Source of the DNA: an uncultured Bacteroidota bacterium
Lineage (GTDB): Bacteria; Bacteroidota; Bacteroidia; Bacteroidales; P3
Length of the DNA stretch: 64,000 nt
Assembly: GCA_902778925.1 (NCBI GenBank)
Contig: CACYZN010000012.1
Location: 1-64,000, forward strand
Reading direction: 5' to 3'
Positions within the stretch are counted from its first letter, which is position 1, and every line of letters begins with the position of its first letter. Below are positions 27,611 to 35,690 of this stretch, piece after piece. Under the pieces are notes generated by a model. It was given only the letters and a program-made list of their open reading frames with translations, did no database searches and was not told the DNA's origin. A program made the position numbers and the translations under genes.

Positions 27611-28453
27611 ATGGACCAGAACTTCGGCAATGCCTATGACCATCAAGCCACAGTGCGCTTCTTCCGCCGCTGGTGGAAACTACTTGTAGCAGTGTTTATC
27701 GTGGCCTCGGTGGTATCACTTATCGTGGCCATGCTCATCAAGCCCCTCTACAAATCGTCGGCTGTGATATTCCCCACCAGCTCGAACCGCATCTCAAAGG
27801 CTATCATGGACTACCACTACAGCCTCGACTTCATGGACTACGGCATCGAGCGCGACTGCGAGTACGCTATCCAGATACTCTCGTCGAAACGCATGCAGCA
27901 GGCAGTGTGCGAGCACTTCAACCTGCTCGAGCACTACGCCATACCTGAAGGCGACCACCGCATGTTCAAGCTGGAGAAGCAGTACAAGAGCAACATCTCG
28001 GTACGTCGCACCGACTTCCTAGGCGTAGAAATCGGCGTGCTGGACCAGGATCCCGAGTGGGCCGCGCAGATAGCCAACTACATGGCCGCCATGTACGACA
28101 CCCTCTGCCACGAGATACACCACGATCGCGCCGTCGGGGCCGCCACAGCCATGAACGCCGTGTGCGCCCAGCTGGAGCGCGAGATAGACTCGCTCTCGGC
28201 ACTGCCCCAGACCGCTTGGCGGCAGAAGCTGGTGAGCGACAAGTGCGAGCAGCTGGCCGACCTGCAGACCCGCTGCGCCCAGGTGAACATCGACCGCGAC
28301 CTCGAGGTAAGCTACAAGTACTCGGTCGACAATGCCGTGGTCAGCGACAAGAAAGCCTATCCCAAGCGCATGCTCATCACCCTCGCCGGAGGCTTCGGCG
28401 CCCTGGTGGTCTGCATATTCGCACTGCTTGTCTTCGCCCGCAAGGAAGATTAA
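27611..28453 (+). CDS. Wzz-type chain-length determinant protein
   Basis: 280 residues. Two membrane helices flank a periplasmic helical domain: residues about 22-42 (WWKLLVAVFIVASVVSLIVA) and 255-275 (ITLAGGFGALVVCIFALLVF). The first helix is followed by KPLYKSSAVIFP, the usual Wzz entry strand. Such proteins regulate the length of surface polysaccharides made by Wzy polymerases. There is no C-terminal kinase domain. The next gene, an O-antigen ligase-like protein, supports a role in polysaccharide assembly. Confidence 0.85.
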   Translation: MDQNFGNAYDHQATVRFFRRWWKLLVAVFIVASVVSLIVAMLIKPLYKSSAVIFPTSSNRISKAIMDYHYSLDFMDYGIERDCEYAIQILSSKRMQQAVCEHFNLLEHYAIPEGDHRMFKLEKQYKSNISVRRTDFLGVEIGVLDQDPEWAAQIANYMAAMYDTLCHEIHHDRAVGAATAMNAVCAQLEREIDSLSALPQTAWRQKLVSDKCEQLADLQTRCAQVNIDRDLEVSYKYSVDNAVVSDKKAYPKRMLITLAGGFGALVVCIFALLVFARKED

Positions 28454-28484
28454 CGCCACGGCCGAGCGAAAGCACCGCCATACT

Positions 28485-29951
28485 ATGAAGGATTGGTTAG
28501 TCAAACATCGAGGGTTGCTGGCAGCCTTGGCAACCACCTTGCTGTTCATCGCAGCCGAGGGGGCCGTGTTCTACTGGAAAGGCGGCTTCGAGGTGGCGCT
28601 GGTGCCACTGGCACTGCTTGTGGTTTGGCTCTTCGTGGTGCGCTTCGAGACAGCATTGCTGCTCATGGCGCTGCTCACCCCCTTCGCCATCAACGTAGCC
28701 TTGACGCCGGGCATGGAGCTGTCCATGCCGGTCGAGCCTATGATGATACTCTTCACCTTCATGTTCTTCTTCCGCGTGCTTGTGGCCCACAACTACGACC
28801 GACGTCTGCTACGCCACCCGGTGAGCCTGCTGCTGCTTGCGTCGCTGGCTTGGATGCTAGTGACAAGCTGCACCTCCCGCCTCCCCTGGGTATCGTTCAA
28901 ATACCTGCTGGCACGCCTTTGGTTCGTGGTACCCTTTTACTTCGCCGCCGCGCAGGTCTTCTCCCACCGCACACGCATACGCCAATTCTTCTGGGCTTAT
29001 GCCATAGGGCTTGGCGTGGTGATACTCATAGCCACCTCGAAGACGCTGGGCAACTTCAGCGACCTGTACACACTGCACCGTGTGATGAAGCCCTTCTACA
29101 ACGACCATACGGCCTACGGCTGCGCCATAGCACTCATGCTCCCGGCCGCTGTCTATTTCCTGGGGGAAAGGCTGCAGCTGAGGAGCAAAGAGCAACGCCC
29201 TTCCAAAGTCTCCCTGTTGCCGCTCAGCCTACTGCTTGTGGCCCTGCTCTGCGTCGGCCTCTTCTTCAGCTACTGCCGTGCCGCCTGGATCAGTGTGATG
29301 GGCGCCATAGGGGTCTACGTACTTATACGCATGGGCATGAAGGTACGCTGGATGGTGGCCCTCTTTGCCTTGCTGGTAGGAGCCTTCTTCATGTACCAGA
29401 GCGACCTGCTGTACCGCATGGGCAAGAACCACCAAGACAGCAGCTACGACCTGGCCGATCAGGTGAAGAGCATCTCCAACATCTCGACCGATGCCTCCAA
29501 CCTCGAGCGCCTCAACCGCTGGGCCTCGGCCATGCGCATCTGGCAGGAGGACCCCGTACTCGGCTGCGGCCCCGGCACCTACCAGTTCGTCTATGGCAGC
29601 TACCAGAAGAGTTACCAGCTGAGCACCATCAGCACCAACGCCGGCGACCTGGGCAACGCCCACAGTGAATACATAGGTCCCATGACCGAACAAGGCCTGC
29701 CCGGCGTGCTGCTCGTGGCGGCATTGTTCCTCTGCACCTTCTCCACCGGCGTGCGCGTCTACCGCACAGCCAAGGACCCCGAGGTGCGACGCATGGCGCT
29801 GGCCTTCACCCTCTCGCTGCTCACCTACTACATCCACGGTGTCTTCAACAACTTCCTCGACACCGACAAGCTCTCGGTACCCTTCTGGGCCTTCACCGCC
29901 GCCGTCGTGGCGCTCGACGTCTACAGCGAGAAAAAAGACACCGCCGCATGA
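28485..29951 (+). CDS. O-antigen ligase/polymerase-like membrane protein
   Basis: 488 residues from the ATG at 28485; the longer frame upstream overlaps the Wzz gene and is not used. About eleven hydrophobic helices with a large loop near residues 300-400 containing ERLNRWASAMRIWQEDPVLGCGPGTYQ and NAHSEYIGPMTEQGLPG. This H/R-containing block is the hallmark of Wzy_C/WaaL family proteins, which transfer or polymerise undecaprenyl-linked glycans on the periplasmic side. The stop overlaps the NlpC gene start (ATGA). Confidence 0.88.
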   Translation: MKDWLVKHRGLLAALATTLLFIAAEGAVFYWKGGFEVALVPLALLVVWLFVVRFETALLLMALLTPFAINVALTPGMELSMPVEPMMILFTFMFFFRVLVAHNYDRRLLRHPVSLLLLASLAWMLVTSCTSRLPWVSFKYLLARLWFVVPFYFAAAQVFSHRTRIRQFFWAYAIGLGVVILIATSKTLGNFSDLYTLHRVMKPFYNDHTAYGCAIALMLPAAVYFLGERLQLRSKEQRPSKVSLLPLSLLLVALLCVGLFFSYCRAAWISVMGAIGVYVLIRMGMKVRWMVALFALLVGAFFMYQSDLLYRMGKNHQDSSYDLADQVKSISNISTDASNLERLNRWASAMRIWQEDPVLGCGPGTYQFVYGSYQKSYQLSTISTNAGDLGNAHSEYIGPMTEQGLPGVLLVAALFLCTFSTGVRVYRTAKDPEVRRMALAFTLSLLTYYIHGVFNNFLDTDKLSVPFWAFTAAVVALDVYSEKKDTAA

Positions 29952-30487
29952 AGCATCTCCTTTGCATAGCAGTGCTTCTATGCAGCCTTGGCGCCGCCGC
30001 CCAGCAGCCCATCCAGCACCGCTGCTGGGACCTGCCCCAGCCTGCCGCCACCGACATGCCGCCGATACCCTACTTCATAACCACCGCCGACTCGGGCCTC
30101 ATGCTCATCGGCATGGCCAAGCAGTACCTCGGCACGCACTACCGCTATGGCGGCCGCACCCCAAAAGGCTTCGACTGTGCCGGCTTCGCCCTCTTCCTAT
30201 ACAAGCATTTCGGGCACGACCTGCCCGGCTGGAGCGGCGCACAGGCACGCCTGGGCATCGAAGTGGCCGACACCCGCAACCTGCAGGCCGGCGACCTCGT
30301 CTTCTTTGGCGGGCGCCACAACAAAAAGACCGTGGGCCACACGGGCATCGTGGTCGATACCGACACCACCACCGGCATCTTCACCTTCATACACGCCTCG
30401 ACCACGGCCGGCGTAATCGTAAGCCGTTCCACCGAACCCTACTACGCCCAGCGCTACCTCACCGCCCGCCGTATATTTCAAGAATAA
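29948..30487 (+). CDS. NlpC/P60 family cell-wall peptidase
   Basis: 179 residues. Signal peptide to about residue 19. The catalytic triad is visible as Cys77 in FDCAGFALF, His131 in GHTGIVV and a third polar residue near His149 (FIHAST). The YLGTHYRYGGRTPKGFDCAGF block is typical of NlpC/P60 endopeptidases that cut gamma-D-Glu-diamino acid links in peptidoglycan. It is translationally coupled to the ligase gene, perhaps making room in the wall for surface polysaccharide export; that link is inference. Confidence 0.92.
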   Translation: MKHLLCIAVLLCSLGAAAQQPIQHRCWDLPQPAATDMPPIPYFITTADSGLMLIGMAKQYLGTHYRYGGRTPKGFDCAGFALFLYKHFGHDLPGWSGAQARLGIEVADTRNLQAGDLVFFGGRHNKKTVGHTGIVVDTDTTTGIFTFIHASTTAGVIVSRSTEPYYAQRYLTARRIFQE

Positions 30488-30489
30488 AT

Positions 30490-30521
30490 TTTGCAGCAAT
30501 AATATATATTTCATATATTTG
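30490..30521 (+). promoter_or_regulatory. Promoter of the structured leader RNA
   Basis: TTTG at 30490-30493, a 20-nt spacer, TATATTTG at 30514-30521. Transcription would start near 30528, about 95 nt before the first stem of the structured RNA. Confidence 0.65.
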
Positions 30522-30621
30522 CATTTGTAAACTGAAGCCAATCATTATCATAAACAGTTAAACTATAGAAAGATAAAATAGAAACAACAGTATAGCGACC
30601 AGCGTTTTTGCTTACAACGTA

Positions 30622-30768
30622 GCACTCGGAATCTGGACAATTCCCTATATGCTATTAGCTTACAAGAAGCAGAACGCTCGTGGTGTTTTCCGCGAGCTTC
30701 TTTGTATAGCTAATAGGTAGTCCAGAACCTCGAGTGCCGACAAGAAAGCCTCGCGGTTCTTTTTTATT
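30622..30768 (+). ncRNA. Structured leader RNA with terminator/anti-terminator layout
   Basis: The outer stem is GCACTCG (30622-30628) with CGAGTGC (30731-30737), plus CTGGAC (30633-30638) with GTCCAG (30720-30725). A middle stem pairs CTATTAGCT (30652-30660) with AGCTAATAG (30708-30716) and ACAAGAA with TTCTTTGT. The apical stem is GCTCGTGG with CCGCGAGC and loop tgtttt. The 3' strand of the outer stem overlaps the 5' strand of a second hairpin ending in a T run (30724-30768), so the two cannot form together. The region has no convincing gene and no riboswitch class that I recognise. It may regulate the genes at 30801-32759 or be a free small RNA; a 6S-like fold is the main alternative. Confidence 0.65.
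30724..30768 (+). terminator. Terminator hairpin competing with the leader RNA stem
   Basis: AGAACC (30724-30729) pairs with GGTTCT (30755-30760) and CGAG (30731-30734) with CTCG (30750-30753), with one mismatch, directly followed by a T-rich tract to 30768. It lies 33 nt before the next start codon. Confidence 0.7.
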
Positions 30769-30800
30769 TATACCTTCATGACAACCAAAACACTTTAACA

Positions 30801-31025
30801 ATGAGAACAAAGAAGAAACAGTACGAAGCGCCACAGCTCACCGCAGTGACCTTCAAGATGGAACATGGTTTCGCCACAAGTTCGCTTAGTATGTCAGGAT
30901 TGTTCCGATTAGACAATGCCTGGTCAAACGAAAGTGGCGACGCCTGGGACGGTTCACCGTATGGCAGCAGCGGTAACCGATTCGGCGGCGGCTGGACCGA
31001 CAACGGCAGCAGCGCATGGGAGTAA
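30801..31025 (+). CDS. Small conserved-looking 74-residue protein
   Basis: The N-terminal half is MRTKKKQYEAPQLTAVTFK followed by MEHGFATSS, a pattern I associate with small Bacteroidales proteins found beside surface lipoprotein genes. The second half is Gly/Ser/Asn/Trp-rich (YGSSGNRFGGGWTDNGSSAW) with no Cys. There is no classical signal peptide. It stands between the leader RNA and a surface lipoprotein gene (31-nt gap), so it is probably co-expressed with that lipoprotein. The call of a real gene rests on position and on the N-terminal motif. Function unknown. Confidence 0.65.
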   Translation: MRTKKKQYEAPQLTAVTFKMEHGFATSSLSMSGLFRLDNAWSNESGDAWDGSPYGSSGNRFGGGWTDNGSSAWE

Positions 31026-31055
31026 ATGAAAATGAAAAATGAAAACAATAATACA

Positions 31056-32759
31056 ATGAAGAAAAGTATCTTATTGGTCGCAGCGGCAATAGGTATGCTG
31101 GCGGCCTCGTGCAACAAGGAAATCCTCGACCAACAGGAAGACCTAACCCAAACCCCGATTACCATCAGTGCCAAATACGACAGCAACAACTCCAAAGTAT
31201 CCTACACCGAGAGCGGCAGCAACATCACTGCCACCTGGGATGCTGGCGACGAACTTATTGTCTGCTGGAACAACCACAAGAACACCCTCACCCTGAGCAG
31301 CGGTGCAGGAACCTCGTCGGCCACCTTTACCGGCACCATCACCGGCACACCGTCGGCCAATTCGACGCTTATCTGCTTCGTCAAAGATAAGAACAATCCC
31401 GGCGCAGTCACCGTATCGGACAATGGCGACTACCTCTATACCGATGGCACCTTCCTCGGTCAGGACGGCACATTGGCTGGAGCCGCCAAATGCAACCTCT
31501 ACTACGGCACATGTTTCTACGGCGACGGCAGCAACATCAACTGCACCTTCAATGTCAACACCTCGATGATGAAGTTTTCTGTCATTGCACCCGAAGGTGC
31601 GACTTTTAACGACGAAGCAACACTAACCTATAGAAGCGATGCGACAGAACTTGCCAAAGCCTCTTTTACTGTTGGGACAAACGGAATTAACACTATTTAT
31701 TTAAGCATACCTGCTGGCCTCTACACAGGGGTACAATCCATCACATATCATTGCGGAGATGCTACAGAAACAGTAATCCTATCCGCCACTCGAGCAAATT
31801 TTATTGCAGGGCAAACATACAGCAAAAATGTCAACTTTTATCTTCCTTATAACATGCCAATAACTTTCGAAGCAAAAGTAGCCAATGCTACGGTTACATT
31901 TACAGATTACGACGGAATTACCTCCCCTCTGGAATATAGTACTGATGGCATTTCATGGGCAACATATTCCACTCCTATCACTTTAGTTAATATTGGCGAC
32001 AAAGTTTCTTTCCGAGGCAATAACGCTTCATATGGTGGATTACAAGGTTGTCGTTTTTCATGCTCCTCAGAATGCTACCTCTACGGAAATATTATGAGCC
32101 TTATTAATTCTTCCAATTATTCTGCCATCACCACTTTGACAGAAGATAATACAAAAGCTTTCAGTATGTTATTCTATGATAATAGCAATATTTTTAATCA
32201 TCCAACAATTAAGATAATGCTACCCGCAACAACACTGGCGCAAAGCTGCTATAGCTGGATGTTTGGGGGATGTACAAATCTTACTATTGCCCCAGAACTA
32301 CCAGCAACAACATTAGCGAAAGCGTGCTACCAAGGCATGTTTAACAACTGTTCGAGACTCACAATGGCTCCTGACGAACTACCAGCCACCACATTAACAC
32401 AAAACTGTTATCAAGAAATGTTCTGGGGGTGTTCTAGTTTAACAACAGCTCCAGAAATACATGCTACAACATTGGCAGAACAATGCTGCTATAACATGTT
32501 CCGAGAATGTGTAAATCTAACCATTGCACCAGACCTACTTGTCAGCTCTTTAACAGAAAGATGTTATATGTACATGTTCCGAGGTTGCACTAGCCTTAAC
32601 AAAGTTAAATGTATGGCCACAAGTATTGATGCGTCTGGATGTACCTATAAATGGCTTGATGGAGTTGCTACGACAGGGACCTTTACTAAAAATGCAAATG
32701 TAAGTTGGGAAACTGGCGATAGTGGCATTCCTTCCAGTTGGATAATACAAGAGGAATAG
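31056..32759 (+). CDS. Surface lipoprotein with C-terminal LPATTL leucine-rich-like repeats
   Basis: 567 residues from the ATG at 31056, which gives a lipoprotein signal peptide (MKKSILLVAAAIGMLAASC, Cys19). A start 10 codons earlier is possible. Residues about 30-260 form a beta-rich domain with a fimbrillin-like look (TWDAGDELIVCWN). From about residue 385 there are four or five repeats of the form LPATTLAxxCYxxMFxxCxxLTxAPE, a BspA-like motif common on Bacteroides surface proteins. The first 500 bp are GC-rich like the neighbours; the rest is clearly AT-richer, suggesting a mosaic gene. Confidence 0.82.
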   Translation: MKKSILLVAAAIGMLAASCNKEILDQQEDLTQTPITISAKYDSNNSKVSYTESGSNITATWDAGDELIVCWNNHKNTLTLSSGAGTSSATFTGTITGTPSANSTLICFVKDKNNPGAVTVSDNGDYLYTDGTFLGQDGTLAGAAKCNLYYGTCFYGDGSNINCTFNVNTSMMKFSVIAPEGATFNDEATLTYRSDATELAKASFTVGTNGINTIYLSIPAGLYTGVQSITYHCGDATETVILSATRANFIAGQTYSKNVNFYLPYNMPITFEAKVANATVTFTDYDGITSPLEYSTDGISWATYSTPITLVNIGDKVSFRGNNASYGGLQGCRFSCSSECYLYGNIMSLINSSNYSAITTLTEDNTKAFSMLFYDNSNIFNHPTIKIMLPATTLAQSCYSWMFGGCTNLTIAPELPATTLAKACYQGMFNNCSRLTMAPDELPATTLTQNCYQEMFWGCSSLTTAPEIHATTLAEQCCYNMFRECVNLTIAPDLLVSSLTERCYMYMFRGCTSLNKVKCMATSIDASGCTYKWLDGVATTGTFTKNANVSWETGDSGIPSSWIIQEE

Positions 32760-32779
32760 AATCATTTCATCTCTACCAC

Positions 32780-32814
32780 AAAGGCCTGCGCATCCCGCGG
32801 GCCTTTTCTTTTTT
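32780..32814. terminator. Bidirectional terminator
   Basis: Stem AAAGGCC-t-GCG (32780-32790) with CGC-g-GGCCTTT (32796-32806), continuing into a T run. It serves the lipoprotein gene on plus and the ClC gene on minus. Confidence 0.8.
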
Positions 32815-34591
32815 ACTCGTCGCTGGTGTCGCTGATGAAGCGGCGGTAGGCGCTGAAGGTGTTGGCGCGGGAGAGGAAGCCCAGATAATTGTCTTGATCG
32901 TCGACCACCACCAGGTTGTAGCGGTTGCCTACGCGGAACTTCTCGACCACATCGCTCAGCGAGTCGCTGCTGCGCACCAGGTCGCCTTCGCTCATGGGGT
33001 GCATCAGCTCGTCGACCTTCACACTGTCGTACAGCTCGGGCCGGAAGATAATCTTGCGCACATCGTCGAGCACCACCACGCCGACAAACTTGTCGTCGTC
33101 GGTGAGCACGGGGAAGACATTGCGGCGCGAGGTCTGAATCACCTCGACGAGGTCGCGCAGGGTGTTGCCGCTGCGCACGATGACGAAGTTGGTCTCGATG
33201 AGGCTTTGCATGTCGAGCAGGTGCCATGCCGAGGCGTCCTTGTCGTGGGTGAGCAGGTTGCCCTGCTCGGCCAGCTTGCGGGCATAGATGGAATGGCGCT
33301 CGAAGGGCGATATGCAGAGGTAGGTGACTGCCGACGCCGCGAGCAGCGGCACCAGCAGGCCGTAGCCGCCGGTGATGTCGGCAATGAGGAAAGTGGCCAT
33401 GAAGGGGGCGTGCATGACGCCGGTCATGACGGCGGCCATGCCCACGAGGGCGAAGTTGGCCGTATCCTGCGGCGGCAGTCCTATCTGGTTGCAGAACAGC
33501 GCCACGAAGTAGCCCGACAGGCCGCCCAGCACGAGCGAGGGGCCGAAGGTGCCGCCCACGCCGCCCGAGCCGATGGTTGTGGCGGTGGCTATGGGCTTGA
33601 TGACGATGAGCAGCAGCAAGAGCACCAGCGGGGCCCACCACATAGAGGCATACGACTGGTAGAAGGTGCCGCCGAAGAGGCTGGCGGGGTCGCTGTGCAG
33701 CAGGTCGGTGAGGGCGTTGTAGCCTTCGCCATAGAGTGGCGGGAAGAGCACCACCATGACGCCGAGCAGCAGGCCACCCACCACCACACGCATCCAGGGT
33801 CCGCGGCGACGCGCGAACCACGCCTCGACCCAGTCGGTGACACGCAGGAAGTAGATGGACACGGCGGCGCAGAAGATGCCCAGCAGCGCGTAGTAGGGCA
33901 GCTGCGAGAGGGCGAAGGGATGGGTCACCTGGAAGCTGAACTGCACGCCGGTGCCCATGAGGAAATAGGCCACGGTGGCGGCGGTGAGCGACGAGATGAG
34001 GAGCGGGAGCGCCGTGGTGGCGGTGAGGTCGAACAGGAACACCTCGACCACGAACAGTATGGCCGCGAAGGGTGCCTTGAAGATGCCGGCTATGGCGCCG
34101 GCGGCGCCGCAGCCGAGCAGCAGGCGCACGTTCTTGGGGCTGAGGCGCAGCCACCGTCCGATGTTGCTGCCGATGGCCGAGCCGGTGGAGGCGATGGGGG
34201 CCTCGAGACCGACCGAGCCGCCGAAGGCCACGGTGATGGTGGATGCCACCAGCGACGACCACATGTTCTTGGGCGGCAGCTCGGAATTCTTGCGGCTGAT
34301 GGCCAGCAGGACGCTGGGCAGGCCGTGCCCGATGTCGCCCCGCACCACATAGCGCACGAAGAGCACAGTGAGCACTATACCCACCAAAGGCAGCAGGCCC
34401 ACGATGAGGTAGGACGACTGGTGGGACATGAAGATATTGCCCACCATGCGGCTCGAGTAGTGCACCAGTGTCTTGAGCCCCACGGCGGCCAAACCGCTGA
34501 GCAGGCCTACGACCACAGCCAGCAGCACCGTGAGCACGGGCTCGCTGAGGTGGCGCAGGCGCCAACGATGTATAGCGGCATAAAACTTCAT
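32813..34591 (-). CDS. ClC chloride channel/antiporter with CBS domains
   Basis: 592 residues. The membrane part (about 20-430) has GSVGLEAPIAS, holding the gating glutamate of the GxEGP motif, and GSGGVGGTFGPSLVLG. Two CBS domains form the C-terminus, with FPVLTDDDKFVGVVVLDDV and YNLVVVDDQDNYLGFL segments. It moves chloride across the inner membrane, probably in exchange for protons, and the CBS pair may bind adenine nucleotides. It is divergent from the OmpA-like gene. Confidence 0.94.
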   Translation of the reverse strand: MKFYAAIHRWRLRHLSEPVLTVLLAVVVGLLSGLAAVGLKTLVHYSSRMVGNIFMSHQSSYLIVGLLPLVGIVLTVLFVRYVVRGDIGHGLPSVLLAISRKNSELPPKNMWSSLVASTITVAFGGSVGLEAPIASTGSAIGSNIGRWLRLSPKNVRLLLGCGAAGAIAGIFKAPFAAILFVVEVFLFDLTATTALPLLISSLTAATVAYFLMGTGVQFSFQVTHPFALSQLPYYALLGIFCAAVSIYFLRVTDWVEAWFARRRGPWMRVVVGGLLLGVMVVLFPPLYGEGYNALTDLLHSDPASLFGGTFYQSYASMWWAPLVLLLLLIVIKPIATATTIGSGGVGGTFGPSLVLGGLSGYFVALFCNQIGLPPQDTANFALVGMAAVMTGVMHAPFMATFLIADITGGYGLLVPLLAASAVTYLCISPFERHSIYARKLAEQGNLLTHDKDASAWHLLDMQSLIETNFVIVRSGNTLRDLVEVIQTSRRNVFPVLTDDDKFVGVVVLDDVRKIIFRPELYDSVKVDELMHPMSEGDLVRSSDSLSDVVEKFRVGNRYNLVVVDDQDNYLGFLSRANTFSAYRRFISDTSDE

Positions 34592-34676
34592 TGTACCTCA
34601 AAAAAATCGAGTGCAAAGATACGAAATATTTTGCACTTGCGTTATTTATTATGAAAAATTAAAACAACCACAGTCT

Positions 34677-35690
34677 ATGAAACGCATATTCCTGATGGGC
34701 AGCCTGGCTGCCATTGCACTGAGTTCGTGCGTGTCGCTGAGCGAACACGAGAACCTGCAGACCAAATACGACCAGACCTCGCGCCAGTACAACCTGACGC
34801 GCCAGGAGCTGCTGGAGCTGAAGGAGGAGAATGCCGAGCTGACCCGCCAGAACCAGTCGCTCAATGCCGAGATGGCCGACATAGCCCTGGGGCGCACAGC
34901 CGCCGAGGCTGCGGCCGACAGCCTGCAGCGCCGCCTCGAGCAGATGAGCCACCACTACGACACCACGATGGAGAACTACATACAGGAGGTGGCGGGCAAG
35001 AGCCGCGACCTGACGCGCGCCCAGAACCTGCTGACCGCCCGCACCAAGGAGCTCACCGACAAGGAGCGTGAGCTGCAGGCCCGCCAGCAGGAGCTGCAGG
35101 AGCAGCAGGAGGAGTTCCAGCTGCAGCGCAGCGAGCTGCTGGCCAAGCAGCACCAGCTGGAGCAGGAGGAGGCCGCCACCAAGGCCCAGCTCGAGGCCAA
35201 GGAGCGCGAGCTGGAGGCCGTGCGCAACTCGGTGACCAAGGCCCTCACCGGCTTTGCCGACAAGGGCCTCAATGTCGAGACCAAGGACGGCAAAGTCTAT
35301 GTGTCGCTCGAGAACAAGCTGCTCTTCCCCTCGGCCAGTTGGACGGCCTCGAAAGACGGCATCGCCGCCATCAAGGAGCTGGCCAAGGTGCTGGAAGCCG
35401 ACTCCAGCCTGAACATCATGGTGGAAGGCCATACCGACAACGACGCCTACCGCGGCTCGACGGCGGTGAAGGACAACTGGGACCTGAGCGTGATGCGTGC
35501 CACGGCAGTGGTGAAGCTGCTGCTGCAGCACGGCCCCGGCATCAACCCCGCGCGCATAGAGGCTTGCGGCCATGGCGAGTATGCCCCCAAGGTGGCCAAC
35601 GACAGTCCGGCCAACAAGGCCATCAACCGTCGCACGGAGATAATCCTGACGCCGAACCTCGACCAGCTGCTGCGCGCGATGAAGAACTGA
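34677..35690 (+). CDS. OmpA-family lipoprotein with long coiled coil
   Basis: 337 residues from the ATG at 34677, chosen for the lipoprotein signal MKRIFLMGSLAAIALSSC (Cys18). Residues about 25-200 are almost entirely heptad-like, rich in Q/E/L (ELQARQQELQEQQEEF), and form a long coiled coil. The C-terminal OmpA domain (about 215-330) has the peptidoglycan-binding signature NIMVEGHTDNDAY and NRRTEIIL. It probably tethers the outer membrane to the wall over a distance set by the coil. The last 68 bp are antisense to the DUF6266 gene. Confidence 0.9.
   Translation: MKRIFLMGSLAAIALSSCVSLSEHENLQTKYDQTSRQYNLTRQELLELKEENAELTRQNQSLNAEMADIALGRTAAEAAADSLQRRLEQMSHHYDTTMENYIQEVAGKSRDLTRAQNLLTARTKELTDKERELQARQQELQEQQEEFQLQRSELLAKQHQLEQEEAATKAQLEAKERELEAVRNSVTKALTGFADKGLNVETKDGKVYVSLENKLLFPSASWTASKDGIAAIKELAKVLEADSSLNIMVEGHTDNDAYRGSTAVKDNWDLSVMRATAVVKLLLQHGPGINPARIEACGHGEYAPKVANDSPANKAINRRTEIILTPNLDQLLRAMKN

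Noticed and set aside
23630..27646. 1338-codon open frame on the minus strand
   Set aside because: Antisense of the T9SS adhesin-like gene; its Val/Gly/His-rich composition reflects the third-position bias of the real gene.
30649..30720. 23-codon frame inside the leader RNA as a gene
   Set aside because: An open frame of this length is expected by chance about one time in three; kept only as a note in the leader RNA finding.
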